Assembly: GCA_944989445.1 (NCBI GenBank) | Contig: CALYLW010000691.1 | Span: 214,458-278,457 of the forward strand | Reading direction: 5' to 3' | DNA from: Ampullaceana balthica | Taxonomy: Eukaryota > Mollusca > Gastropoda > Lymnaeidae | Length of the DNA stretch: 64,000 nt | Part shown: positions 33,900-44,561 of the stretch, piece by piece | Layout: every line of letters starts with the position of its first letter | Position numbering within the stretch: the first letter of the stretch is position 1 | Program-made: the position numbers and the translations under genes | Notes under the pieces: generated by a model | What the model saw: the letters and a program-made list of their open reading frames with translations, nothing else | What the model was told of the DNA's origin: nothing | Databases searched by the model: none

Positions 33900-36130
33900 T
33901 AATAAGAAGGATGTATTTAAGTAAGTTTACTAAGTTATGAACAATATACTGTGCAATGAGTTACACAGGTTTTAGAATTGAATATAAAGTTAAATAAGCA
34001 GGAAAAATAATTAACTAAAAAAATCATAATTCACTAAAAAAATCATAACTTTCCTCCTATAAAATATGGGAGACTAATTTTGTTGTCATTGTAAAGCTGA
34101 AAGGAAGCTCTTTCATAAGATATGCTGTTTGTGTATATCAGGTGTATATGAAATTTTGAGTTGGAGTAACTATAAACTTAGAAGATAAAAAGAAAAAAAG
34201 GAAAGATTAAATAAAAATGTATTTAAATTGAAAGGAAATTTTTAATGAATTTTATTAGAATAACTCCTACATAAAACAAATGAAATTTTGCAAACCACTA
34301 GCATCATAATTGTTTTTTTTGTTTTGTTTTTTTCCTTTTTTATAGTTAAATTAATCATTATATCATTATTTTTTTTGTTGAAAACTTGGAAAATTTGAAA
34401 GGTGATCAAGCATAAGTATAAAAAAGTTAAACAGGTCATTGGAAAAAAGGGTACTTTTAATTTTTGCATTTGCTTTTACTAATCAAGTAGATTTTTCTTC
34501 TTTTTTTTTGATGTGACTGTGTATTTTCAGATACTGGATTAGACAAAAAACACATTATGTTGACTCCAATCTTCCATACTGAGGAAATGCAAGGCATTTG
34601 TTGTAAATTAAATTATTGCAATCTGCCTCTTTTTTTTTCCCCTTAAATAAGAAAGAGTAACAGTTTATTTATTTTAAAATATTTCAATTTTAAAGAGATT
34701 TTTAGTTAAATTGCTTAATTTAAAATAAAAAATTACTCATTATTCTAAGTTTTAGGTTAGACCAAGTTAGACACAGAAGTTAGACGAAGACATGAGGTTA
34801 TTTTCTGTTAAACAAAGCAAAAGACATTAATGAAATCAAATCATTATTTTAATCTATTTAATTATTTATAGACAACAACGGTAACAAGAATTAGAATTTT
34901 TTTTTAAATAGAGAGTGACCATAGATAGTCATGAATTTATTATTGACGTTCAAAAGGATTATACATACAATTTACAAATTAAATTAATGAAACACAATTT
35001 CTTTCTTGAATTGTATGTTCTTTCATTAAAGAATATTTTCATTTCATTTAATAAGATGTTGAAAATTATAGTGTCTCGGGATTGAGACATCTGCTATCAA
35101 AGACCATAATGTTTTGTTTTCTTTTGTTTTCTAATTCTTTTTGTTTTTTTCACTGCCCACATGGCATTTGTGACTGATGCTTTCTTATATTTTCTTTAAA
35201 TTGTATTTAAGAAAATATTTCTCAAAAGAAAAACATAACAATATTGGCTTAGAGTAGTAACCCTGTTGATATTTAAGTACACATGTAATTACATATTGTG
35301 TAAGTTTCATGATTCAATTATAAATGCATAGCACTTTGTTGGAATTTAAATTTTGAACTGCATTCTGAATAGCTAATAACCTACAATGTACATAACTAGT
35401 AAAATCCAAATTTTTATTTATATACAATTTACATTGTATTTATGAAGCATTATCTGACATGAAAAGCAACTAATTATTGCACAATAATTTATAATTAAAA
35501 AACTTTTTAAAATAAGACTACAAAACAATATTTGGATGTTTTAAATCAAGGTCAGTATATTTCTCTGAGGATTAATTTTGATTCTTGATTCCAAATGAGC
35601 GTTTAAAACAAATGTAGGTCATGGTTTCAAGATTTTACACGTCCACAGTTATGCCTGGGGAAGAGTAAAAAGAGTTTCTTTTTTTAAACATACCTCATTA
35701 CATGCACTTACATTATGTTTTTATCATTTTAATAATTCTGCTGATATTAAACAAATATAAATATTATTATTTAAAAATGATCATTATTTATTCAGTACAT
35801 TTGAGGATCTATATACAAGAAATTATTATTTTGCACATACTATTTCCTTTTGTTTTAATGAAATTATATGTTCTTTATGCAACTATTAAAGTGTATCAAA
35901 TCACATTTTGAGGGACCTTAGTGTAAGCACTAATTTATATTATTAAAAAAATTTGAATGAGTGTGCTGTCAAAAGAATTATAACAAGAAAGGTGCCTGGT
36001 AAATTGCCTTTTGTGCACTTGTAAATAAAAAAATAAGAACATTTTGTAGTGTTCTTTAAGTTCTTTGCTAGATGGAAATGTATTTGTAAACTAAAATTGC
36101 TTTTTATGTATCCCATATTAAGTGTTTCAA
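33900..36130. other. AT-rich, no gene or repeat recognised
   Basis: Mostly A/T homopolymers. Open frames such as 34242-34469 and 35702-35911 are low-complexity with no motifs. It could be 3' flank or intron of gene B. Confidence 0.5.
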
Positions 36131-36131
36131 A

Positions 36132-36679
36132 TACACTGATACCTTGAGATACGAAATTAATTTGCTCCTAGGTGGCTTTCATATCTTGGATTTTTTGTAT
36201 CTCAAACACAGTTTTACATGTAAAATAATTAATTTGTTCCAAGCAAAAGCAAACTTATGTAAAAAAATTTTTTTTCCTTTCTTATTTTTTTTTCAAAAAT
36301 TTTATTTTGCACTTTCTAGTTTTCTATTTCACTTTTAATTCCCTTTTCCTCACTTCCATCATCTTCTTGTCTTATTTAAAAAACAAAATTTATTCATCTT
36401 CGCTGACTAATGATTCTTAACACATTTTGATTAAAGCAAGCTTGTTTTTGACTACATTGTACAATGTTTCTGAAATGAGTCAGGTACATATCATTAAACC
36501 TGCGCAGAACTTTTAGTGGCATGTTGAATGCAGTCACAGGATATCCAATGTTGTCAGCTACGGGTTTTTGCTCTCTGGGATTTTTTTTCATATCTTGGGA
36601 AAAAAAAATTCTTCAAGTGGCCTTTTGTATCTTGGATTTTTCTTATCTTGAAGCAGACGTATCTCGAGGTTCCACTGTA
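36132..36679. mobile_element. pogo/mariner-type MITE with GATACG termini
   Basis: The left end TACACTGATACCTTGAGATA and the inverted right end TACAGTGGAACCTCGAGATA match, with TA at the border. The 65-codon minus-strand frame inside (36394-36591) has no recognisable motif. Confidence 0.5.
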
Positions 36680-36811
36680 TTATTTTTCTTAACTAGTTTT
36701 TTATTATATCTATAAATGCTCAACTAAAATTAGTATTGCTTGTAATGCAAAAGACACACTTAAATATTATTACAACTGTTAAATATTTAAATTTCAAAAA
36801 GTTTTAATTGG

Positions 36812-37035
36812 CACTAGTTTTCCCTTTAAGTTGTATGGCTGCTCAGCTGCATCAATATCTGAACAACACCCCGTAGCAGTTGAGAATAACTATGCAAAAA
36901 TGTTTGTAAAATATTGCAAAAAAGAGGAATGCTGTGCAACTTTGCAAACAGGATTTTTGTTGTTGTTGTTGTTGCTGTTGTTTTTTTGTTTTTTTTTAAC
37001 ATGGACCAACATACATTATAGGGAACATTAATTGG
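36812..37035. mobile_element. Short MITE, GGAACATT family
   Basis: TTCCCTTTAAGTTGTATGGC at the left and TATAGGGAACATTAATTGG at the right resemble the ends of the element at 60035-60196. Confidence 0.4.
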
Positions 37036-37514
37036 AGAAAAAACTAATTGAACACGAACTAGTACCTAGATCAGTAATCATATGTTGTTTTGTTGATTTT
37101 TTTTTCTATTCTTTGAGTAAGCTTCAGGTGAGGGTAGTGAAATGGAGAAACCTCCCAGTTAGAGGTGAAGGGTTTGGGTGGGTATAAATTTGTCTAAAAT
37201 TCTGTTTAATTTTATGCTATCTAAATTAGTTGTATAACATAGCAGTTAAAATCAAAGCGCAACAATACTGAATGGTATAAAAAAAAATATTCTGGTTATT
37301 TAGAAATAAAAATAAAATTGTTTTGAATGCCAAACACATTATATATTTTAAAAGTCTTGATTTTATTAAAATTAGTTGCTGTTTAGTTTTGCAAATTGGA
37401 CGTGATGTTACATTACCATGGTTCAGTAGCAGTTTAGTAACTAACATCAAGGAATAACAAACCTTAATGAGTTACAATTCTAAATGCACATTGTGAAATA
37501 AACAAAATTCTTAC

Positions 37515-40500
37515 CTTTCGTTGAAAAGAGATGATGCCATTATTGATGTAGTTCATATACTCTGTTATTAATTTGTCATCTTTCATAGGAACAGATTTCC
37601 CATCCAAATTTCCAACCATATCATATTCACTTGGAACCAACTTCGAATGGTTATTTAAGAGCTGAGTTTTTACCTAACAATGTATGAACAATTTTCACAT
37701 GAAATTAGTAAATACAAAATCATGTTTTATAATTTTTAAAATCTTTGAAATAATTTTTTTTTAATCACTTTCAATTTTTATTATAATATATATTTTTTTA
37801 AAAATGTTATTTGTATTTTAGTTTTTATAATCAAAATGTATTACATTCCATGTTGGTCAGAAAGAATAATAGACAAGTGTCTATAACTTAATATATTTTA
37901 AGATGCAGCAGGATTGCCAAATCAATAGTGCGCTTGCCTCACAAGATGAGGGGCGTGAGATCGAGCCCACACTAAAGCCACAATAAAAATGATGAATGAG
38001 TAACACTAAGAAAAGTAATCTGCTGACCTGGAAGGGAATCGAGGCACCCACCAAGGTCTACCAAGCCCCTAGTAAGTTCTAATGGAAACATTAGGGACCC
38101 CCTACAACCACTGGTTATGGGACTTACTTTGTTAGATGAATCATTTTTATCAAAATAAGGATAGATGAAGTGGTATATTTAACATACAACACTATTCCTG
38201 GAAGAGATTAATACATGTTTTTCAATTTTTTCACCATATGTGATTATATCGAGGGTTCTACTTGTACACTAAATGACAATATAATTTTACTTGTATTTCT
38301 CCTACTTACAGCGTTTACAGTTTCTGATGCGTTGTTTCTTCCTACAGTGATGCTTATGTTTCTAGGAGTCTCATCTTGAGGAAATTTTACTGAAGCTTTG
38401 CATACCCAATCACCAGATTCTTCTTCAGCCTCTGCCTCTGGAATCAAAGTTGCAATAAAAAAAAATAAGGTACAGCTAAAAAAAAGAATATTTAAAGAAT
38501 ATAGCATTAGGTCTACATTTGTGATAATATTAAAAATGAAATAAAAATTCAGAAAAATAAACATTGTGGAAATATAATTTTAATAAAAACTAGACATTAT
38601 TCTCTATTAAATTTATTGAGGGCTCTCAAGCCATAGTTTTCATAATTAAGGCCTCTGTTTATGTTTATAAGGGTTGCAAAATTTCCTAGACAAGTAAATG
38701 TGTAGGTTTTTAGCACTACTCAGCAAGTTACTTATATGATTAATAAAATTTTACATCTCTACAAATAAAAAGAGCTACAAGTATAATGGATTTCATTTAC
38801 ACAAAAAACCAAAAAAATATTGTGATACTTCTCTGTGATGCTTTGTTTATTTCAATTACTTCTCATAGCAAATTTTGACATAAATTGTGTTCAAGGATAT
38901 TGTTAATTTACTTAATACTTAATCATAGTTTGACATACTACATCAGGGGTGGCCAGACCCGTAGTAACTGAGAGCCATTTTAACAATTTAAAAAATCACA
39001 CAGAGCCGCATTTAAAATGCCTTCTATAATTAAAAAAATATCAACTCGAACTTAATGATTTACAATTTTTAACTGTTTTAACCCTATTCGTATTTTAAAG
39101 AAATATACGCGTTACAGTTACAAAATAAAAATATTTAAATATGTTCAATTTATGAATAGAAAGCACACTGCATAAAGACTTACATTAAAAGTAGGGCTGT
39201 TAAATATTAATTAAAATTTAATCGTTAACTTCTGAAAAATTAACAATGAATTAATCTTTAATTTCGATTAAAGCCAAAAATTAAAATTTATGATGTCATA
39301 AGTAACACTTATTAAACATTCTTGTTGAAAATCTAAATAACAATAGAATGTCTCCTTTATAAGTCATCTTTTAACCAACTACGCAAAAATATAAGTATGT
39401 TCACAATATTTGGTTCAAGTGATGAGCGGGTCTAATTGACAATATAAACAGCCGAGATAAACAATCATTCACATGGAACTGCGAGGTAACTGGTATGCAC
39501 AAAACTGTCTTGGCAAGGAATGACGTTATCGGATTTCGTTGTTTATTAAGTTTCCACTATTGTAGAGGGTTAATGGATTCAGGAACTTTTTCAACTCCAT
39601 TTTGTAATGCCATCATCCATCAGAAGAGCTTTCGTCATTTTCTGTCTCTGAGTCAGACTCTATTAATGCCATTAGCTAGCTTAATACGCTTTTCATTTGG
39701 TTTGATAAGTAGGCGAAAGGTTATAACCATGGTAGGCAAACTTTACACACATTTTGAACATTCCCGTCAGTCAATGGTTTAAAACCAAAATGTTCGTGTA
39801 ATCATCAGGAAATGTGTTATTATTTATCGGCCGCTATTTTTGTATTAATTCTTTTTTTACTTTCTGACTTCCAATAATTTGTAAGTGATGGGTCGATTAA
39901 TCGTTCAAAAATAATTTAATCATTAAAAATGTTAACTATTAATCGATAAATTAATCGTTAATTTCCGAAGCCCTAATTAAAAGTTAACATTAATTGGTAT
40001 GATTCTGCTAAGCAGCCTTTGAGCTAGCAGGTTTCTCTAAATCAGTTTGGTAGATAGTAGTTGTGCGAATAAGATGCTGGTTATCAGTTAAATCTCGATG
40101 CTTTGATTTTATAACTTTATTTTTGAGTACAGAGATTCACAGCATTAGGTTGAACAGTAAATGGATGTAAGTCAGCAACTAGCTTTCTTAAGTTGAGGAT
40201 ATTTTGCTTGTGGCACGAGCGAGTGGTATATTTCAGAAACCTAAGTTATAAATAGCTCTTCTTTTACAGCCAAGTATAATAAACATAGCAAACCATTACC
40301 GCCAATTATGGCGTATCTGGAAGATCTGTTGATTCATCAAGAGTAAAACTAAAAGCTCCACAGTTCTTTAAATCTTCCGTCATTTTTCCTTCAGTATCAG
40401 AGTTAATATCTGTAATATGTGTCTCAGCTGTATCATGTGACATTGGAATTTGTGTTGTTGTCGAAGTCTGGAATTGTTTGGGATCTTACATTGACATTGC

Positions 40501-41095
40501 TTCCTCGATATTCTTCTTAATAAAGTCCCCCATCAGAATAACGTCGTTTAGCACGAAAAATATTCCAAGCGATGACATAACTGGCTTGAGTTGAAGAAAT
40601 TTTAATTTCATAAATTTTCCGCGAGCCGCAGTGTGAACATGGAAGAGCCGCATGCAGCTCGCGAGCCGTAGTTTGGCCACCGTTGTACTACATCATACAA
40701 CATCATCATATTACTACATCTGTGCTTTTCAATGTGGCTCTCTAACAATATATTGTTCATAAAAGAAAACGATTTTATTTATTTAAAATGATGCTGAGAG
40801 GATCCTATGCAAGCTGAACAGAAATAAAAATATGAAAAAAAGTTTTAGTGTTCTTTATGGATTGATGTTTCTTGAACATTTATTTTTAATGTTATTTTTT
40901 AATGCATAGTTTTCTTTAACTAAGTAAGGGTTGGAGGTTGGTATGTGAATAAAAATGCATATTTTAATATCAAAAGTTTACTAATTAAATAATAAAATTA
41001 GAATTAGAAGATTTAAAAAAAATTTTTAAAAATTAAAAACATTGAGCTCAAATTATAAAGGCCAACATACCAAACTGTCTTTGTGTGAGTGACAT
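37515..41095 (-). CDS. Ubiquitin-like domain protein, gene B
   Basis: Three minus-strand exons. Exon 1 (41095-41071) begins at ATG right after acceptor AATCAG and encodes MSLTQRQF; donor G|GTATGT. Exon 2 (38437-38310) after acceptor GATTCCAG encodes EAEAEEESGDWVCKASVKFP through ASETVNA; donor GTAAGT. Exon 3 (37673-37515) encodes VKTQLLNNHSKLVPSEYDMV to NYINNGIISFQRK; donor GTAAGA, so at least one more exon follows, not found. Intron phases are 1, 0, 0. The order strand (CKASVKF), strand (NISITVG), helix (SETVNAVKTQLLNNH), loop Pro, strand (YDMVGN), turn and final strand (GIISFQRK) fits a beta-grasp ubiquitin-like fold. That assignment is by eye. Gene A at 59973 has the same exon layout and phases with only partial sequence identity, so the two are tandem paralogues. 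Introns hold a SINE and a hAT. Partner and function unknown. Confidence 0.65.
37907..38125 (+). repeat. tRNA-derived SINE in gene B intron 2
   Basis: GATTGCCAAATCAATAGTGC (A-box-like) and GCGTGAGATCGAGCCC (B box GATCGAGCC) lie about 30 nt apart, followed by a body with GAGGCACCCACCAAGGTCTA and ACCCCCTACAACCACTGGTT. It differs from the SINEs at 41511 and 53156. Confidence 0.6.
38944..40685 (-). mobile_element. hAT element (GTF2IRD2-like), with perfect 8-bp target duplication
   Basis: Termini CAGGGGTGGCCAGACCC and GTTTGGCCACCGTTG are inverted relatives. Flanks are tactacat at 38936-38943 and again at 40686-40693. GAGCCGCATGCAGCTCGCGA near the right end is typical of this hAT group. A minus-strand transposase relic near 40310-40430 reads HITDINSDTEGKMTEDLKNC then GAFSFTLDESTDLPDT, where DEST is the first catalytic region. 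The rest of the transposase is missing, and a MITE is nested at 39192-39975. It lies in intron 1 of gene B. Confidence 0.8.
39192..39975. mobile_element. hAT MITE, TAGGGCTGTTAA family, best-bounded copy
   Basis: TAGGGCTGTTAA begins at 39192 and GAAGCCCTA ends at 39975. The exact 8-bp duplication attaaaag flanks it (39184-39191 and 39976-39983). Subterminal TTAATCGTTAA repeats are present. The interior matches 12536-13342 and, reversed, 17512-17612. Confidence 0.85.
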
Positions 41096-41510
41096 CTGAT
41101 TCTGAAAGTAATTAAAATATAATTTTGAATTGTCAATATATATTTTTTTTTAAAAGAAAGTTAATTACACTCCAGGAGTTGTAAGCTTAATATGGTATTC
41201 AGTTATTAAAAAGCATTGAATTGGAAAATGACTGCTAGTACATAATAGGTCTGTTCATACAATTACAGTGTTAAAGTTTCGATGTAGAGTAGACTTACTT
41301 TAGACTTTAGACAGATGAATATGAATATGGTCTTTATTTGCATTTTACAATTACATGTATTGCCAGTATTACCAACAATCCATTTGCTTCACATTTCTTC
41401 ACTTTTTATCAAGACTTACTTAATAATAAAAATGATTGAATTTTAGAATGAAAATGCAAATACATGTATGCACAAATTGTATCTGTATAAACAGTACAGT
41501 AGACTGTAGT

Positions 41511-41795
41511 CTTATCTTATCTTATCTATACAGACGCTCCTTCTATGCAGAAGATAATTGTGTCCACAGACCATGACGGATGATCTGTTGGCAAGTGATT
41601 CAGTGTTCACAGGCCATGGCTATGAGGGTTACACGCATTACTCAGCCGCCTAACTAGTGTTAGGTACCCATTCGGAGCTGGGTGACTCAGGGACGCCCTA
41701 GGCCCCGGGAACAAATCCTTGCCTTCAAATGGATTCGAACCCATGACTATCAGTACACAAGTCGAGCCCGCTGCCACTTGACCACTGTGTCCCCA
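41511..41795 (-). repeat. Full-length tRNA-derived SINE with GATAA tail
   Basis: On the minus strand GTGGTCAAGTGGCAGCGGG (A-box region) and ATGGGTTCGAATCCATTTG (B box) form a tRNA-like head. A body follows with GGGGCCTAGGGCGTCCCTGA, then GAAGGAGCGTCTGTATAGAT and a (AAGAT)n tail at the plus-strand left end. Fragments of its 3' end are at 13408 and 18594. Confidence 0.75.
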
Positions 41796-42051
41796 AGTTA
41801 TAGCCTATACTTTAGTACTTTTTACTATAGTCTCTATAGACTATAGTCATATGATATTCTTAGTTTATTTATTGAAGACAAGTCACAAGACGTAAGTCTA
41901 CTTAACTTTAACTTCAATATATCAAATGAATGGGACTGCGATAAAGCTTTTAAATAAAATACAAAATACACAAACAAATTGTGCAATGAAAACAATGAAT
42001 TTGAGCTTTATTTCAAACTAACACAACAATAAAAAGGAAACACAAAACAAA

Positions 42052-42108
42052 CAAGGACACAGGATATAATAATATATAATAAATATATAAATCCTGTGTC
42101 ACTGTGTC
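42052..42108. repeat. Perfect hairpin around an AT core
   Basis: ACACAGGAT, then about 30 nt of TA-rich sequence, then ATCCTGTGT. It adjoins repeat sequence at 41930-42010 shared with the 117-bp insertion at 17154. Confidence 0.6.
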
Positions 42109-42772
42109 ATTGTTTCTTTTGTTTTTCCTTTCTTTTTATTTTACATAAATATTTTAAATTATTTCATTTTCATGATATAATATGTTTTATTTGTTTTAGG
42201 AGTTTAAATATTACTTATGACTTATGTCATGTAAGTACCTATTTTATGTTATTGTACTGATGATGTACTGGTAGGTAATCCCTTATTTTAGCGCATTTTA
42301 CATTTTTAGAACAAAATAATTAAATAAATGAAATAGCTTTTTTTTACTAAGTCGTCTAATTTAATGTTTTACAATTAATTAGTTTTTCGTGTGTTTTGTC
42401 GAGTTTAAAGGGGGTTTTAACTTAAAAATGGGTTTTTAAAATCAGACTTCCAAAAACAACAATCGCGTCGTAAGTCACAGAAGATAAGTGAAATATACAA
42501 ATTATTATTCAGTACTAACCGTATTTCATATTAATATTACTTTAACTTTAAACTTAGAGTAGACCTTAGACAGTAACTTACACTTAGACAAGTCAGACAC
42601 ATTTCTGAGTTACCTTAAATTCTTAAATTTTGATAAATAATGAAATGACAATTGACAATAATGTTCAAGTGTTAATTTTAGGTCATATTAATATTAAGAA
42701 GTAAACTTCCGTAAACTTTTATTAACTTATATTTACTTCTTTTATGTTGTTCAGTTGTAACTAAATAAAGTT

Positions 42773-43473
42773 GTTCAACTTTGGTAATCCTGCAGTTTTT
42801 ACACGTATATTATAATTTATTATTTCAAAGCGAAATTTAATTTTCTCTTGAGAACTTTCGTTTTTAATTTATTAAATGCATAATTATATGTTGTATTTCA
42901 GCTATTACAGCGCTAATTTGTTAGTCTTTCTAATTTCTAAGCCATTTTTTCGGCTCTCAACAGTATATAGTCTGATGATGATGCAACCATTTTTTAAATT
43001 ATCAAACTACATGCCGGATTGTCCGATAAGATGCCAAATGGAAATTTCTCACTTACAAACAAAGAAAATAAGAATCAAACATCTAGTAACGAAATAAAAA
43101 AAAGAAATTGTCTTTAAAATATTTATCTTCTAAAAACATTAAAATAGATGAATAATACTTTTTAAAAAAATATATTCAGTCAGTAAATTTATTTTAGCAT
43201 GGGTCGAGCCAGGTAAAAAACATCTGGCAGCAATTCGCTAGGTAAACAAAATGGACGTATCGTGACTACATTATGTATTATATAGAGCCGAAAAAATGCA
43301 TTTGAAATTAAAAAGACTCACAAATTAGCGCTGTAATAGCTGAAATACAACATATAATTATGCATTTAATAAATTAAAAATGAAAGTTCTCAAGAGAAAA
43401 TTAAATTTCGCTGTGAAATAATAAATTATAATATACGTGTAAAATCTGCAGGATTACCTCAACTAAATTTGAA
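42773..43473. mobile_element. Long inverted-repeat element beside the satellite transposon
   Basis: Arms of about 200 bp (42773-42972 and 43277-43473) are close reverse complements: GGTAATCCTGCAG, ACACGTATATTATAATTTAT, TTTCTCTTGAGAACTTTC, GTATTTCAGCTATTACAGCG and GGCTCT. The interior of about 300 bp lacks a clear frame. It ends 91 bp before the 43565 element. Confidence 0.75.
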
Positions 43474-43564
43474 CTTGCCACTGTAAATATCCGAAATTGT
43501 TTGTCTTTTAATCGGATTTTCCCATTTCCACTTCATGGTATTTTCATCTTCTTCAAAAAATGTA

Positions 43565-43990
43565 GGCTATTGAGACGCTAACTTCTTAATAGCCCACAGG
43601 CTATGGAGACGCTAACGTCTTAATAGCCCACAGGCTATTGAGACGCAAAAAAAAATAATTGACCAACGAAAAGTAAGCATGTAAAGCCTGCGTCTTAACA
43701 GCTCACAGGCTATTGAGATGCAATAAATAATTATGCCAATTAATTTTTAAATATATTTTTAAAATGTATAGACTATTATTATTGCAATATACAACGAAAG
43801 GTCAATGTCCTAGTTTGTCGCGACTTGTATTGATTGTTGTTATAGACAACACCCTTTACCACGCCCCATGTACACCACAACACGACCCCCATGTGCGCCT
43901 TAACCACTAGTGTGGTCAGCCTACCTCCTACATTCCCATGTACTTATGAATTATTACTAGAAATTTTTTTTTATTGTTAACATTTTCACT
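43565..43990. repeat. Left inverted terminal region with hairpin units
   Basis: It contains 34-bp tandem units. Each has GGCTATTGAGACG, loop CTAA, then CGTCTTAATAGCC, a 13-bp stem with one G.T wobble. Two full units, a partial unit and a decayed unit near 43686-43722 are visible. Confidence 0.7.
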
Positions 43991-44561
43991 TGATACAAAC
44001 TGGTATCAAATGGACAATATTTTAATAAAGCATGACCACTACCACATTTAATGCATCCACATCACTACCATTGTCAGCACCCCCAACAACAAAGTCGGCA
44101 CCCCTACCGTCAGTGTCTGTCCTTACCCTTAATTTACCCATTTCAGGTACTTATAACCTGTTGATATCAAATACATATTTTGTAACTCGTACCAAATTTT
44201 AATGACTATAAAATACAACACAGTCTATCACGCCCCATGTGTTCTCCCAGTACCAGTATTTCACACCGACCTCTATTTTATGTTAATAAAACATAGTCAC
44301 ATACAATTATTAATGTATTTAAAAAAAAGTAAATCAGTGACTATTTATATAACTTGTATAAACTATTGTTTCTTGTCTTTGATAGCAGCCACTTTAACGC
44401 CCCAGTGTAAATTTTTGGCACCCCTATCTCCAACAATTCCATCTAATGTATTAATAAGACTATATCTTTTGTTCTCTATTAATTACAGTAAGTTCTTATT
44501 GAAACTGTGACTATATAAACTTAATTATGTTTTGAAAGTTGTATTAGACCCTAATACATCA
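43991..44561. repeat. Degenerate precursor-like stretch before the satellite
   Basis: Mostly AT-rich but dotted with pieces resembling the satellite unit: GTCAGCACCCCCAACAACAA with GTCGGCACCCCT (44073-44107), TCACGCCCCATGTG (44229-44242), and TAACGCCCCAGTGT with GGCACCCCTATCTCCAACAA (44395-44437). Suggests an older, longer repeat period from which the compact array expanded. The 102-residue frame here is not convincing. Confidence 0.4.

Noticed and set aside
37130..37175. Possible fourth exon of gene B on the minus strand
   Set aside because: A TGGGAG acceptor could be drawn and the frame is open for a while, but the splice signal is weak and there is no counterpart in gene A.
43991..44561. 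Transposase gene inside the satellite element
   Set aside because: No frame longer than about 100 codons and no motif of any transposase family, so the element is treated as non-autonomous.
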